64,000 nt of DNA from Pontibacter sp. E15-1 (lineage in GTDB: Bacteria; Bacteroidota; Bacteroidia; Cytophagales; Hymenobacteraceae). The notes under the pieces were generated by a model, which saw only the letters and a list, made by a program, of their open reading frames with translations, did no database searches and was not told the DNA's origin. Position 1 is the stretch's first letter. Each line of letters opens with the position of its first letter. The stretch spans positions 104,676 through 168,675 of the forward strand of contig NZ_JAKVIR010000009.1 in assembly GCF_022601975.1 (NCBI RefSeq), written 5' to 3'. Of this stretch, positions 54,376 to 63,207 are shown piece after piece. A program made the translations under genes and the position numbers.

Positions 54376-54405
54376 TTGCATTGTACGGTTTCATCCGTAT
54401 ATTTG
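54376..54405 (+). promoter_or_regulatory. Promoter of the tRNA-His gene
   Basis: TTG (54376-54378), 19 bases, TATATTTG (54398-54405), a full match to TTG-N19-TAnnTTTG. The tRNA begins 20 bases downstream. Confidence 0.78.
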
Positions 54406-54424
54406 CACACTCAAACGAGAATAC

Positions 54425-54499
54425 GGTGGTTGTAGCTCAGTCGGTTAGAGCACCAGATTGTGATTCTGGGGGTCGTGGGTTCGAGCCCCATCTTCCACC
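54425..54499 (+). tRNA. tRNA-His (anticodon GTG)
   Basis: Cloverleaf readable by eye: the D arm AGCTCAGTCGGTTAGAGC; the anticodon arm CCAGA-TTGTGAT-TCTGG with anticodon GTG; the T arm GTGGG-TTCGAGC-CCCAT; and the acceptor GTGGTTG with CTTCCAC (two U-U mismatches inside). The extra G at 54425 opposite C54499 is the histidine-specific G-1. No CCA is encoded. Own promoter upstream, terminator downstream. Confidence 0.95.
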
Positions 54500-54501
54500 C
54501 C

Positions 54502-54534
54502 AAGCCCTTGAAGCAAACCTTCAAGGGCTTTTTG
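54502..54534 (+). terminator. Terminator of tRNA-His
   Basis: Perfect 12-base stem AAGCCCTTGAAG (54502-54513) with 54519-54530, then TTTTG, starting only three bases after the tRNA. Confidence 0.92.
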
Positions 54535-54655
54535 TTTTAGGTTGATTGTTAAAGGATTGCAACGTTTAAGAGTTGGCAGGTATAAAAGCCAATACCTTTT
54601 CTTGCACCTTTCATTATTCAGTCATTCAAAATTCAGTCATTCAAAATTTAAAAAT

Positions 54656-55579
54656 ATGAGCTTAACAGTAGTCGGTTCGATGGCGTTTGACGCGCTGGAA
54701 ACCCCCTTCGGGAAAACAGATAAAATTGTAGGCGGTGCGGCAACCTATATCTCTTTGTCGGCTTCTTATTTTGTAAAGCCTGTAAACGTGGTGTCTGTGG
54801 TAGGCGGCGACTTCGACCAGGACCATATCCAGCTGATGCACCAGCTCGACATCAACACCGAGGGCGTGCAGGTGAAAGAGAACGAGAAGTCTTTCTTCTG
54901 GTCTGGCCGCTACTTTAACGACATGAACAGCCGCGAAACACTGGTGACGGAGCTGAATGTGCTGGGCGATTTCGACCCGATCATTCCGGCAAGCTACCAG
55001 GGATGCGAGTACCTGATGCTGGGCAATTTGGCCCCACAGGTGCAGCGCACCGTGATCGAGCGCCTGACTGAGCGCCCGAAGCTGGTGGTGATGGACACCA
55101 TGAACTTCTGGATGGACATTGCCCTGGACGAGCTGAAGCAGACCCTGAAGCTGGTGGATGTGCTGTCGATCAACGATGAGGAGGCACGCCAGCTAAGCGG
55201 TGAATATTCTTTGGTGAAAGCCGCCAAGGTGATCATGGAAATGGGGCCGCAGTGCCTGATCATCAAAAAAGGAGAGCACGGCGCCCTGCTGTTCCATGAG
55301 GAGAAGGTGTTCTTCGCGCCAGCGTTGCCACTGGAGGAAGTGTTTGACCCAACCGGCGCCGGCGATACGTTTGCGGGCGGTTTTATCGGTTACCTTGCCA
55401 GCACCGGCGACACCAGCTTCGACAACATGAAACGCGCCGTGATCTATGGCTCTGCGCTGGCATCGTTCTGCGTGGAGAAATTCGGGACGGAGCGCCTGAA
55501 AACCCTGACACAAGATGAGATCGAGAACCGCGTACAGCAGTTTGTGAACCTGGTGCAATTTGACGCTGAGCTGCGCTAA
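54656..55579 (+). CDS. PfkB-family carbohydrate kinase
   Basis: 307 residues from the ATG at 54656 (MSLTVVGSMAFDALETPFGK), which fits the family beginning; the upstream frame covers a direct repeat CATTCAAAATT(CAGT). Family features: GGAATYISLSAS near residue 30, and C-terminal DPTGAGDTFAGGF (about 231-243) with the catalytic Asp. Ribokinase-like, substrate unknown; the Bacteroidota homologues are usually just called sugar kinase. A hairpin terminator follows. Confidence 0.88.
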   Translation: MSLTVVGSMAFDALETPFGKTDKIVGGAATYISLSASYFVKPVNVVSVVGGDFDQDHIQLMHQLDINTEGVQVKENEKSFFWSGRYFNDMNSRETLVTELNVLGDFDPIIPASYQGCEYLMLGNLAPQVQRTVIERLTERPKLVVMDTMNFWMDIALDELKQTLKLVDVLSINDEEARQLSGEYSLVKAAKVIMEMGPQCLIIKKGEHGALLFHEEKVFFAPALPLEEVFDPTGAGDTFAGGFIGYLASTGDTSFDNMKRAVIYGSALASFCVEKFGTERLKTLTQDEIENRVQQFVNLVQFDAELR

Positions 55580-55604
55580 ATCAGCAGTAGGAAACGGTAT
55601 AATG

Positions 55605-55632
55605 GAAAGGGAGGCTTCGGCTTCCCTTTTTT
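55605..55632 (+). terminator. Terminator after the PfkB kinase
   Basis: AAAGGGAGGC pairs with GCTTCCCTTT over a short loop (one mismatch), followed by TTTTGTTTT. Confidence 0.78.
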
Positions 55633-55823
55633 GTTTTGCGGGAATCGCTGGCTCGTTCGGATGGGGGTATAAGTGCCCTGGTTTCAGCCTCTGCACCCGC
55701 ATGGTATATATAAAAATTTGAATTCTGAATGCCTGAGTTTTTCTAAAATGAATTGCACTGAATTGTAACAAAAACAAGTCGAGCAAGGTAAAACTACCTA
55801 TAAACTAATGAGGAGATTGGATT

Positions 55824-56021
55824 ATGAGCATCAAGAACAAAGACAGCAAGGACATAGATGAATTAAGCAAGAATAACCCTAACGAGGTGGACCCTAAAAA
55901 GCCTATGGGCAATATCGATGATAACCCGCCTCGCAATGTGCTAAATGATAGCGATACCAAAGTTCAGAACCCGAATCGCAACTTAGCGAAGGGTGGCAAC
56001 AACACGCCGAACGACAAATAG
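55824..56021 (+). CDS. Small hydrophilic protein of unknown function
   Basis: 65 residues, no hydrophobic segment, very rich in Asn, Asp, Lys and Pro (NNPNEVDPKKPMGNIDDNPP, NPNRNLAKGGNNTPND). Probably disordered, with a composition like stress-linked hydrophilin proteins. The ATG follows TGAGGAGATTGGATT. A clear terminator 40 bases after the stop supports it as a real unit. No family recognised. Confidence 0.65.
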   Translation: MSIKNKDSKDIDELSKNNPNEVDPKKPMGNIDDNPPRNVLNDSDTKVQNPNRNLAKGGNNTPNDK

Positions 56022-56058
56022 CACCACTACCACACACAGAATAAAAGCTATGAAAACG

Positions 56059-56097
56059 AAAAGGGAAGGGGACCGATCAGGTCCTTTTCCCTTTTTT
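56059..56097 (+). terminator. Terminator after the small hydrophilic gene
   Basis: 16-base stem AAAAGGGAAGGGGACC (56059-56074) with 56080-56095, with two G-T pairs, then T. Confidence 0.85.
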
Positions 56098-56162
56098 GTT
56101 ATGCCCGGGGGTGTGGCGAAGGTGGTAAATCCTTATCTTTCGTTTCGTCCATTCACCATTGC

Positions 56163-57401
56163 ATGTACCAAACCAACATCTGTATACTGGGGGCAGGCCC
56201 GGGCGGCGCAACGGCCGCGCTGCACCTGGCCAACAAAGGCATTCCATCCCTTCTGATCGACAAGGCCACTTTCCCGCGCGACAAAGTGTGCGGCGATGCC
56301 CTGAGCGGCAAGGTGGTGAATGAGCTACGCCGCATTTCCCCGGACCTGCCCGCGCTGTTTAGCCAGCACGAGGAGCAGCTGCCTTCGTGGGGAATCCATT
56401 TCATATCGCCGGGAGGGCAGAAGCTGAGTGTGCCGTTTAAGTATAACTATACTCCCGAGCAAGACACGCCGGCAGGCTATATCTCCAAGCGCATCCATTT
56501 CGATAATTTCCTGGTAGACCAGGTGCGCCAACGCCCCGAAGTACAGCTGCTGGAAGGCATAGACATCGCCAAGCATGAGCGGCAGGCAGACGGCAGTTTT
56601 ATCCTGTCGGGGAAAGGCGGGGAGCCGCTGGTGCACACGAAACTCCTGCTGGTGGCTAACGGGGCGCAGTCGGGGTTTACGCGCCATGTGGCGAAACTGG
56701 AGCAGGAACCAGCGCATTTCTGTGCGGGCCTGCGGGCCTATTATCAAAATGTGGCGGGGCTGGATAAGGATAACTTCATCGAGCTGCATTTTTTCAAAGA
56801 CTTCCTTCCGGGCTACTTCTGGATCTTCCCGTTGCCAAACGGCCATGCCAATGTGGGGGTGGGCATGCTGAGCAGCGTTGTGCGCAAGAAGAAAGTGAAC
56901 CTGAAGAAAGAGATGCTGCGGATGATCGAAACGCACCCTGAACTGCAGCAGCGCTTTGCCAACGCCGAGTTGGTTGACGACATTAAAGGGTATGGCCTAC
57001 CGCTGGGCTCAAAGAAAAGAAGCATCTCCGGCGATAATTACATGCTGCTGGGCGATGCCGGAGCCCTGATCGACCCGTTTACCGGCGAGGGCATCAGCAA
57101 TGCCATGATCAGTGGCCGTTGGGCAGCCGAGCAGGCGGCGCAGTGCCTGCAACAGGAGAACTTCTCCGCAGCTTTCCTGAAGGGGTATGACGCTGCCGTG
57201 TATAACCGCCTCTGGAAAGAGCTGAAGCTGAGCCGGAAAATGCAGCAGTTGCTGGACTATCCGTGGCTCTTTAACCAGATTGCCTCCAAAGCATCTAAAA
57301 ACAAGGCCCTCGCCGAAACCATCTCCTGCATGTTCAACGACCTCGACCTCCGCGAGCGCCTCAAACAGCCGTCGTTTTACTTCAAACTGCTTTTTAATTA
57401 G
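56163..57401 (+). CDS. FAD-dependent oxidoreductase, geranylgeranyl reductase family
   Basis: 412 residues. N-terminal Rossmann dinucleotide site ILGAGPGGATAALHLA (8-23), DKATFPRDKVCGDALSG (about 37-53, the family hallmark with the Cys) and the second FAD motif YMLLGDAGALIDPFTGEGISNAM (about 295-317). Acts on prenyl or lipid double bonds in relatives; some Bacteroidota members act in aryl-polyene, flexirubin or menaquinone work. Substrate unknown. Monocistronic. Confidence 0.88.
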   Translation: MYQTNICILGAGPGGATAALHLANKGIPSLLIDKATFPRDKVCGDALSGKVVNELRRISPDLPALFSQHEEQLPSWGIHFISPGGQKLSVPFKYNYTPEQDTPAGYISKRIHFDNFLVDQVRQRPEVQLLEGIDIAKHERQADGSFILSGKGGEPLVHTKLLLVANGAQSGFTRHVAKLEQEPAHFCAGLRAYYQNVAGLDKDNFIELHFFKDFLPGYFWIFPLPNGHANVGVGMLSSVVRKKKVNLKKEMLRMIETHPELQQRFANAELVDDIKGYGLPLGSKKRSISGDNYMLLGDAGALIDPFTGEGISNAMISGRWAAEQAAQCLQQENFSAAFLKGYDAAVYNRLWKELKLSRKMQQLLDYPWLFNQIASKASKNKALAETISCMFNDLDLRERLKQPSFYFKLLFN

Positions 57402-57640
57402 AGACACAAGACATTAACTAGAGACACAAGATATTAGACACAAGACGTTAGATTTTTTTTTATTTCGATTACTCTTGAGGGAAGAGCTGAAGCGAGACTG
57501 CGCAGCTGTGAGAAATCTGGAAGAATGTCCTAGGTATAAAATCACTCAGATTTCCCGAGGGGCGAGATGACAGTATAATTATGAAAGTCTTGTGTCTAAC
57601 GTCTACAATCTAGCGTCCTTTTAAAAAAATCTAACGTCCT
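57400..57640. repeat. Clustered direct and inverted repeats between convergent genes
   Basis: The motif AGACACAAGAC(A/G)TTAG occurs three times on the left (57400-57450), and its reverse complement GTCTTGTGTCTAACGTCT appears on the right (57587-57604), with degenerate TCTAACGTCC copies up to 57638. The 130-base middle is gene-free. No other terminator is visible between the oxidoreductase and the M61 gene. Confidence 0.65.
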
Positions 57641-57643
57641 TCT

Positions 57644-59359
57644 CTAAAACTCTTGCTTCAGCCAAAGCTGGAAATTCTGTTTCTGGGCTGCTGTGGCATC
57701 GGGTCGCTTCCCGATCGAGTATTTGTTGTAATGGCTTTTGCCATCTGCTTGCAGGGTGACGGTGCGCAGCTTTTTCTCCCGGAACAGCGTGAGTTCTACT
57801 GCCTCGGGCCGGAGCATAAGCAGTTGCTGCAGGTTGTTCTCCAGTTTGCGGTCGTTCAGGGCTATTAGCTCATCGTCTATACGCAGCAGTTGGCTGGCCG
57901 GAGCGTCCGGGGCCACCGCTGTTACTTTGGTGGGTTGGTCCTGGGAAATCTTAAAGCCATACCTGCCTTCGTACAGCAATGGGTTTTCCTGCTTCTGCAG
58001 GGTGCAGCCCACAAAGTGCAGGGCTTCGTCCAATGCGGGCTCCAAGGGTGCGGTACCATTAATATAGTCATCGAAGTAGGTTTGGAACGATTGCCCAGCC
58101 ACCTCATCCACCAGTTGGGCATAGTCCTGCTCGGTATACCCGATTCCTTTCTTGCCAAATTTCTCCCACATGTTGCGCATCACCGTGTCCAGCGAAGCGC
58201 TGTTGTTGGTTGCCTCGCGCAGTTGCAGGTCCAGGAGCAGGGCCGTGAGCGCGCCTTTGACGTAGATGGATACCTTTCGGTCCGGTATGCCGGGCTTATA
58301 CCCATCCAGCCAAAGGTCGAAAGAAGAGTCGGCGACGGAGAGATGGTGGCGGCCATGGTCTGCGTAATAGCGCTGCAGCGTGGTGCTCAGTTCTGCAAAG
58401 TATGCTTCAGTGGTGAAGAACCCACTTCGGGCAAGCATATAGTCGCCGTAATAGGTCGTGATTCCCTCGGCCACATACCCCGTCCGGAAGTAGTTTTCCT
58501 GTGCAAAGTCATACGGCTGCATCTCTTTGGGGCGTATCTTCTTGATGTTCCAGGTATGGAACAGCTCATGCGAACTAACCCCGATAAACTCTTTGTACAG
58601 GCTCGGTTGCATCAGCAGTTCGCCCGGCCCCAGCGTGATGACAGTGGAGTGGCTGTGTTCCACGCCGTGGAAGAAGCGGTAGGGCAGTATCTCGTTCAGG
58701 TAGTGGTACTCCGGCACCGGGAAGTCTCCGAATACCTCCAGTTGCTCACTGGTGAAGCCGGCAAAGTCCTGCGCTATCTTTTCCCAGTCCGGTTGGCAGT
58801 CGCCTTGCAGCCATACATGAAAGGGAATGCCAGCCACCTCAACCGTTTGCTTCTGCAGGCTGCCGCTGGCGATAAACGGACTGTCGGCCAGGGCGTCAAA
58901 ATTGTCGGCTTCCAGCACGTGCTTCTCCTTTTGGGGCAGGCCGCAGGCGATGGTCCAGTGTCGGGGTATGGCTAGCTGCATTAGGCAGGGCTCCAGTTCG
59001 CGCCCCTCCACGGCCATCAGGCAGTTGATGGGGTTGAGGTATAACTGCTCCTCGTCCAGCCACGAGCCGCCGGCATCCATCTGCCGCACAAAAAAGCTGT
59101 AGCGGATTTCCACGGTTTCGGCATCCTTTGCCTGCACCAGCCACCTGTCTTTGGTTACCTTCCGGATCGGGAGCGGCTGGCCGTTGGCATTGGCGGTGAC
59201 ATCGCGCAGTTTCTGGGCAAAGTGCTGCAACTCGTAGCGGCCGGGGCGCCAGGCGGGCAGCTGCAGGTATAGCTCGGGTTCCGTGTTATAGGGTATGGTA
59301 ATCGTGATGTCGACAAAGTGCGTGAGCGGGTTGCTGAAGGAAATGCGGTAGTTTATCAT
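57644..59359 (-). CDS. M61-family (glycyl) aminopeptidase with PDZ domain
   Basis: 571 residues. N-terminal M61 beta domain (about 1-165), thermolysin-like catalytic domain with HELFH (His264, Glu265, His268) and the third ligand in YVAEGITTYYGDY, then a C-terminal PDZ domain (about 470-555). No signal peptide is obvious, so a cytosolic or non-classically located enzyme. Cleaves Gly/Ala-terminal peptides in characterised relatives. Confidence 0.9.
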   Translation of the reverse strand: MINYRISFSNPLTHFVDITITIPYNTEPELYLQLPAWRPGRYELQHFAQKLRDVTANANGQPLPIRKVTKDRWLVQAKDAETVEIRYSFFVRQMDAGGSWLDEEQLYLNPINCLMAVEGRELEPCLMQLAIPRHWTIACGLPQKEKHVLEADNFDALADSPFIASGSLQKQTVEVAGIPFHVWLQGDCQPDWEKIAQDFAGFTSEQLEVFGDFPVPEYHYLNEILPYRFFHGVEHSHSTVITLGPGELLMQPSLYKEFIGVSSHELFHTWNIKKIRPKEMQPYDFAQENYFRTGYVAEGITTYYGDYMLARSGFFTTEAYFAELSTTLQRYYADHGRHHLSVADSSFDLWLDGYKPGIPDRKVSIYVKGALTALLLDLQLREATNNSASLDTVMRNMWEKFGKKGIGYTEQDYAQLVDEVAGQSFQTYFDDYINGTAPLEPALDEALHFVGCTLQKQENPLLYEGRYGFKISQDQPTKVTAVAPDAPASQLLRIDDELIALNDRKLENNLQQLLMLRPEAVELTLFREKKLRTVTLQADGKSHYNKYSIGKRPDATAAQKQNFQLWLKQEF

Positions 59360-59462
59360 GCCGGAGAGGTGCGTTGAATCAATTAAATTGTATGCTTTAA
59401 CCCCCGTGACGCGTGCAGGAGGGCAATTGATGGAGTTTTTTGCAGAATGTTAGCCAATAGGA

Positions 59463-59493
59463 TTGCTAATTTACAAAAGGTTCCCTAATTTTG
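59463..59493 (+). promoter_or_regulatory. Promoter of rpmH-rnpA
   Basis: TTG (59463-59465), 20 bases, TAATTTTG (59486-59493), a good match to the Bacteroidota consensus, 28 bases before the rpmH ATG. Confidence 0.78.
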
Positions 59494-59521
59494 CAGGCCA
59501 TAATAAAACCATTGGCAGACG

Positions 59522-59683
59522 ATGAAAAGAACATTCCAGCCTTCTCAGAGAAAAAGAAGAAACAAGCACGGTTTCAGATCAAGAATGGAGACCGCTAACG
59601 GTAGAAGAGTATTGGCCAGCAGAAGAGCCAAAGGCAGAAAGAGAATATCTGTTTCTGACGAAAAAAGACATAAGGCGGCTTAA
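59522..59683 (+). CDS. rpmH: 50S ribosomal protein L34
   Basis: 53 residues: [20 protein letters not shown] is the L34 signature, with [15 protein letters not shown] following. Clear promoter upstream; rnpA follows within 42 bases on the same strand, the near-universal bacterial arrangement, here without dnaA or yidC next door. Confidence 0.96.
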   Translation: MKRTFQPSQRKRRNKHGFRSRMETANGRRVLASRRAKGRKRISVSDEKRHKAA

Positions 59684-59724
59684 TTCCTAACAAGGGATAG
59701 CTGCGCTAATTGTCGTTTCCGCTG

Positions 59725-60132
59725 ATGCAGATGCCAGCTGACGAGCCTCAAGCAGAGCAGCCGTTTTCTCATACATTTTCGAAAGAAGAACGCTTGTGTA
59801 GTAAGCGCCTCATCGCGCTACTGTTCAGCAAGGGTTCTTCTTTTAATTTGTATCCGTTGCGCTTCGTGTATCACACGCCGCAAGATGCGCCGCCTGCCCA
59901 AACGCAGGTGCTCATTTCTGTATCCAAGCGCTATTTTAAGCGCGCCACCGATCGTAACCGCCTCAAGCGGCAAATACGGGAGGCGTATCGCCTAAACAAG
60001 CAAGTGCTTTGCCAAAACCCGGCGCAGGCCCCCCATCTGCTGGGCATCCTTTATATTGGCAAAGAAAAAAAACCCTTTGATTCTATCCAGAAAAAACTAA
60101 TTTCAGGTTTGGAGCGTTGTTTGACTAAGTAG
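59725..60132 (+). CDS. rnpA: Ribonuclease P protein component
   Basis: Protein cofactor of RNase P, which trims tRNA 5' ends. 135 residues from the ATG at 59725; a TTG at 59710 would add five residues and an ATG at 59731 remove two. Family motifs: TFSKEERLCSKRLIALLF, the substrate-binding SVSKRYFKRATDRNRLKRQIRE (RNR helix, about 77-98). Second gene of the rpmH-rnpA operon. Confidence 0.93.
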   Translation: MQMPADEPQAEQPFSHTFSKEERLCSKRLIALLFSKGSSFNLYPLRFVYHTPQDAPPAQTQVLISVSKRYFKRATDRNRLKRQIREAYRLNKQVLCQNPAQAPHLLGILYIGKEKKPFDSIQKKLISGLERCLTK

Positions 60133-60162
60133 TCTTGCTGCGGCCCACCTAACCCTGAAATT

Positions 60163-61812
60163 ATGTATAAGAAGTCTATAGCCGGCCTCCTGATCGGCAT
60201 GCTGGCCTTAGGCCTGTTTTCCTTTAAGACAGAGTCTGAGCGCTACTTCGAAATTGCCAAAAACCTCGATGTTTTCGCCACGCTATTCAAAGAGGTAAAC
60301 ACCTACTACGTGGACGATGTGCCCCCGGCGCAAATGATGCGTTCCGGTATAGACGCGATGCTCAGGTCGCTCGACCCCTACACCAACTACATTCCTGAAG
60401 ACGACATAGAGGACTTCCGCACCATGACCACCGGGCAGTATGGCGGCATTGGCGCGATCATCGGCAATCGAAACGGAAAGGTGGTGGTGCAGATGCCATA
60501 CGAGAACTCGCCGGCGCAAAAGGCGGGACTTGTAATCGGCGACGAGATTCTGAAGGTGGATGGCGTGGCCGTTTCCGGCAAGTCTACCTCGGATGTGAGC
60601 AAACTGCTGAAAGGGCAGGCCAACTCGCCCCTTAAACTGGAGGTTCGCAGCTATGGCCAGTCGAAGTCCCGGTCAGTAGAGATCACCCGCTCCAACATCA
60701 TGGTCGACAATGTGCCCTATTATGGTATGGTGGACGATAAGATCGGGTATTTCCAACTCTCCGGCTTCACCGTGGACGCCTCGAAAGAAGTAAGGGCGGC
60801 TGTGCAGAAGCTGAAGGAGATGGGTGCCCAGAAAATCATTTTCGACCTGCGCGACAACCCCGGTGGCTTGCTGCACGAAGCCGTGAACATCTCGAACGTG
60901 TTTGTGGATAGGGGAAAAGACATTGTGAGCACCAAGGGCAAAGTGACTGAGTGGAACAAGACCTACAAGTCGCTGGATGAGCCGTTGGACAAAGAAATGC
61001 CCCTCGTGATTCTGACCAGCTCGCGCAGCGCCTCGGCCTCAGAGATTGTGGCCGGCGTAATGCAGGATTACGACCGTGCCGTGCTGGTAGGGGAGCGCAC
61101 TTTTGGCAAAGGGCTCGTGCAGGCCACGCGCCCGCTTTCCTATAACTCCCAACTCAAAGTAACCACAGCCAAGTACTATATCCCGAGCGGACGCTGCATC
61201 CAGGCAATAGATTACGCGCACCGCAACGAGGACGGCAGTGTGGGCAAGATCCCGGATTCTTTGCGCGTCGCTTTTAAAACCGCAAACGGACGGGTGGTGT
61301 ACGATGGCGGCGGTGTGAGCCCCGATGTAACTGTAGAAAGACAGGAGTATGCTGACATTACGCGAGCTATTGCCGCAAAAGGGCATTTCTTTGAGTATGC
61401 CAACAAGTATAAGGCGGAGCATCCCACCATTCCGGCAGCAACCAAGTTCGAGCTCACTGACGATGAGTACCAAACGTTCGTCACTTTCCTGGCCAACAAA
61501 GACGTATCCTACAGCACAGGTATAGAAAGTGAGCTGGAGGACGTGGCGGAACGTGCCAAGGAGGGCAAGCACTACGACGACATCAAGGCAGAGCTCGAAG
61601 CGATTAAGAAAAAGGTTTCGCACAACAAGGCAAACGATATGGGGCGCTTTAAGCCAGAAATCAGGGAAGTGCTGGAGGCCGAGATCGCCTCGCGCTACTA
61701 CCTGCAGAAAGGCTATGTAGAGGCCACCTTCGATGATGACCCAACCATACTGGCCGCCAAGCAGGTGCTGAACGACCCGCAAAAATATAACGCCTATTTA
61801 AAAGCAAAATAG
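60163..61812 (+). CDS. S41-family C-terminal-processing protease (CtpA-like)
   Basis: 549 residues. Signal peptide/anchor about 1-22, helical tail-binding region, PDZ about 85-165 (GGIGAIIGN, AGLVIGDEILKVDG), S41 core about 185-370 with DLRDNPGGLL, the nucleophile Ser in SRSASASEIVAG (about 289) and the Lys in TFGKGLVQ (about 314). Periplasmic. A C-terminal 150-residue extension is helical. Starts 30 bases after rnpA, so may be transcribed from the same promoter. Confidence 0.92.
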   Translation: MYKKSIAGLLIGMLALGLFSFKTESERYFEIAKNLDVFATLFKEVNTYYVDDVPPAQMMRSGIDAMLRSLDPYTNYIPEDDIEDFRTMTTGQYGGIGAIIGNRNGKVVVQMPYENSPAQKAGLVIGDEILKVDGVAVSGKSTSDVSKLLKGQANSPLKLEVRSYGQSKSRSVEITRSNIMVDNVPYYGMVDDKIGYFQLSGFTVDASKEVRAAVQKLKEMGAQKIIFDLRDNPGGLLHEAVNISNVFVDRGKDIVSTKGKVTEWNKTYKSLDEPLDKEMPLVILTSSRSASASEIVAGVMQDYDRAVLVGERTFGKGLVQATRPLSYNSQLKVTTAKYYIPSGRCIQAIDYAHRNEDGSVGKIPDSLRVAFKTANGRVVYDGGGVSPDVTVERQEYADITRAIAAKGHFFEYANKYKAEHPTIPAATKFELTDDEYQTFVTFLANKDVSYSTGIESELEDVAERAKEGKHYDDIKAELEAIKKKVSHNKANDMGRFKPEIREVLEAEIASRYYLQKGYVEATFDDDPTILAAKQVLNDPQKYNAYLKAK

Positions 61813-61825
61813 CAAAGGCAACAAG

Positions 61826-61866
61826 GCAAAAGAGGGTGATGCAGTTCCTGTGTCACCCTCTTTTGC
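61826..61866 (+). terminator. Terminator after the S41 protease
   Basis: Perfect 14-base stem GCAAAAGAGGGTGA (61826-61839) with 61853-61866. Confidence 0.88.
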
Positions 61867-61894
61867 TTTCAGGTCGGCTTCACCGATTGCTATT

Positions 61895-61924
61895 TTGCTT
61901 CCTTCCCGGTTTCCGCTAATTTTG
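61895..61924 (+). promoter_or_regulatory. Promoter of tsaB
   Basis: TTG (61895-61897), 19 bases, TAATTTTG (61917-61924), 22 bases before the tsaB ATG. Confidence 0.78.
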
Positions 61925-61946
61925 TAGCGGACTTATTTATACCCTC

Positions 61947-62639
61947 ATGCCGCTGTTACTTGCCCTCGAAACGTCTACCACCGTATGTTCCATCGCCTTG
62001 TTTAAAGGGCAGCTGCTGCTGGGTGCTTCCGAACTGCAAATAGAAAAGTCGCACTCCTCGCATATCACCGTCATGGTTTCGCAGTTGGTGGAGAACTGTG
62101 GCGCGACCTTGCAGGACCTCAGTGCTGTGGCCGTTTCCGGGGGGCCTGGCTCTTATACCGGCTTGCGCATCGGCACTTCCACGGCGAAGGGCCTGTGTTT
62201 TTCGCTGGATATTCCGTTACTGGAGGTGTCAACGCTGTATGGCCTAGCCTTGCAGGTGATCGCCGCTACGCCAAATCCGGAGCGGTACCTGTTCTGCCCG
62301 ATGCTGGATGCGCGCCGCATGGAGGTTTATACCTGTTTGCTCAACAGCGAACTGCAGGAAGTGAGCCCCATTGAGCCCATCGTGCTCGATGCGCAGACCT
62401 TTGCAAACAAGTTAGCCACACAGCCGGTTATCTTTTTTGGAAGCGGGGCGCAGAAGTTCAGAGAACTGGTAGGTGGCAACCCGAACGCGCTGTTTGTGGA
62501 TAATATCCTGCCCTCGGCAAAAACTATCGGGATGCTGGCCTTTAATAAGTATGTGCAAAAGACCTTTGAGGATGTGGCGTATTATGAACCCTTCTATTTA
62601 AAGGATGTTTATATAACAGGTGCAGGCAGAAAGCACTAG
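61947..62639 (+). CDS. tsaB: tRNA threonylcarbamoyladenosine synthesis protein TsaB
   Basis: Partner of TsaD and TsaE in making t6A37 of ANN-decoding tRNAs. 230 residues: ALETSTTVCSIALF (6-19), SHSSHITVMVSQL (about 36-48) and GGPGSYTGLRIGTSTAKGL (about 69-87), the ASKHA-fold signature of TsaB. No catalytic metal site, as in the family. ATG preceded by TATACCCTC. Followed 14 bases on by the DUF2480 gene, probably co-transcribed. Confidence 0.93.
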   Translation: MPLLLALETSTTVCSIALFKGQLLLGASELQIEKSHSSHITVMVSQLVENCGATLQDLSAVAVSGGPGSYTGLRIGTSTAKGLCFSLDIPLLEVSTLYGLALQVIAATPNPERYLFCPMLDARRMEVYTCLLNSELQEVSPIEPIVLDAQTFANKLATQPVIFFGSGAQKFRELVGGNPNALFVDNILPSAKTIGMLAFNKYVQKTFEDVAYYEPFYLKDVYITGAGRKH

Positions 62640-62653
62640 ATAAAATTAAAACT

Positions 62654-63166
62654 ATGTCGGAGTTAATAAATAAAGTAGCGCAAAGCGCGCTGGTTACCCT
62701 AAACCTGGAGGAACTGTTGCATCCAGGTGAGCGTGTGGTATATGACATAAAGGAAAACCTGTTCCACGGGCTCATTTTAAAGGAGAAAGACTTTCGGGCT
62801 TTTGTAAAGGAGAACGATTGGTCTGCATATGATGGCAAAAATGTGGCGATCATCTGCAGCGCCGATGCCATTGTGCCTACCTGGGCCTATATGCTGCTGG
62901 GCTCAAAACTGCAGAATCATGCGAACTACTATGTGTTCGGAGACCTGGAGGCCTTGGAGCAAGCCTTAATGCAAGAGGCCATCGCGAAGGTAGACCCCGA
63001 GGAATACCGCGATGCAAAAGTGGTGATAAAAGGCTGCGGCAGCATTCCTGTCCCTACCTACGCATATGTCGAGATTATGCGGAAGCTGCTCCCGGTTACC
63101 AGTAGCCTGATGTATGGGGAGCCATGTAGCACGGTACCGCTATATAAGAAGCCAAAAGCAGTATAA
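62654..63166 (+). CDS. DUF2480 family protein
   Basis: 170 residues, cytosolic. Blocks such as LNLEELLHPGERVVYDIKENLF, VAIICSADAIVPTWAYMLLG and GCGSIPVPTYAYVEIMRKLLPVTSSLMYGEPCSTVPLYKK match DUF2480, a family restricted to Bacteroidota with no known function. Two conserved-looking Cys (about 139 and 158). Operon partner of tsaB by spacing. Confidence 0.87.
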   Translation: MSELINKVAQSALVTLNLEELLHPGERVVYDIKENLFHGLILKEKDFRAFVKENDWSAYDGKNVAIICSADAIVPTWAYMLLGSKLQNHANYYVFGDLEALEQALMQEAIAKVDPEEYRDAKVVIKGCGSIPVPTYAYVEIMRKLLPVTSSLMYGEPCSTVPLYKKPKAV

Positions 63167-63207
63167 ACAGCAAGAGGAGGAAGGTAGACTTTCTGCTCTT
63201 TCTGTTT
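63165..63207 (+). terminator. Weak hairpin after the DUF2480 gene
   Basis: AAACAGCAAGAG (63165-63176) with CTCTTTCTGTTT (63196-63207), 11 of 12 pairs, no long T-run. Confidence 0.4.
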
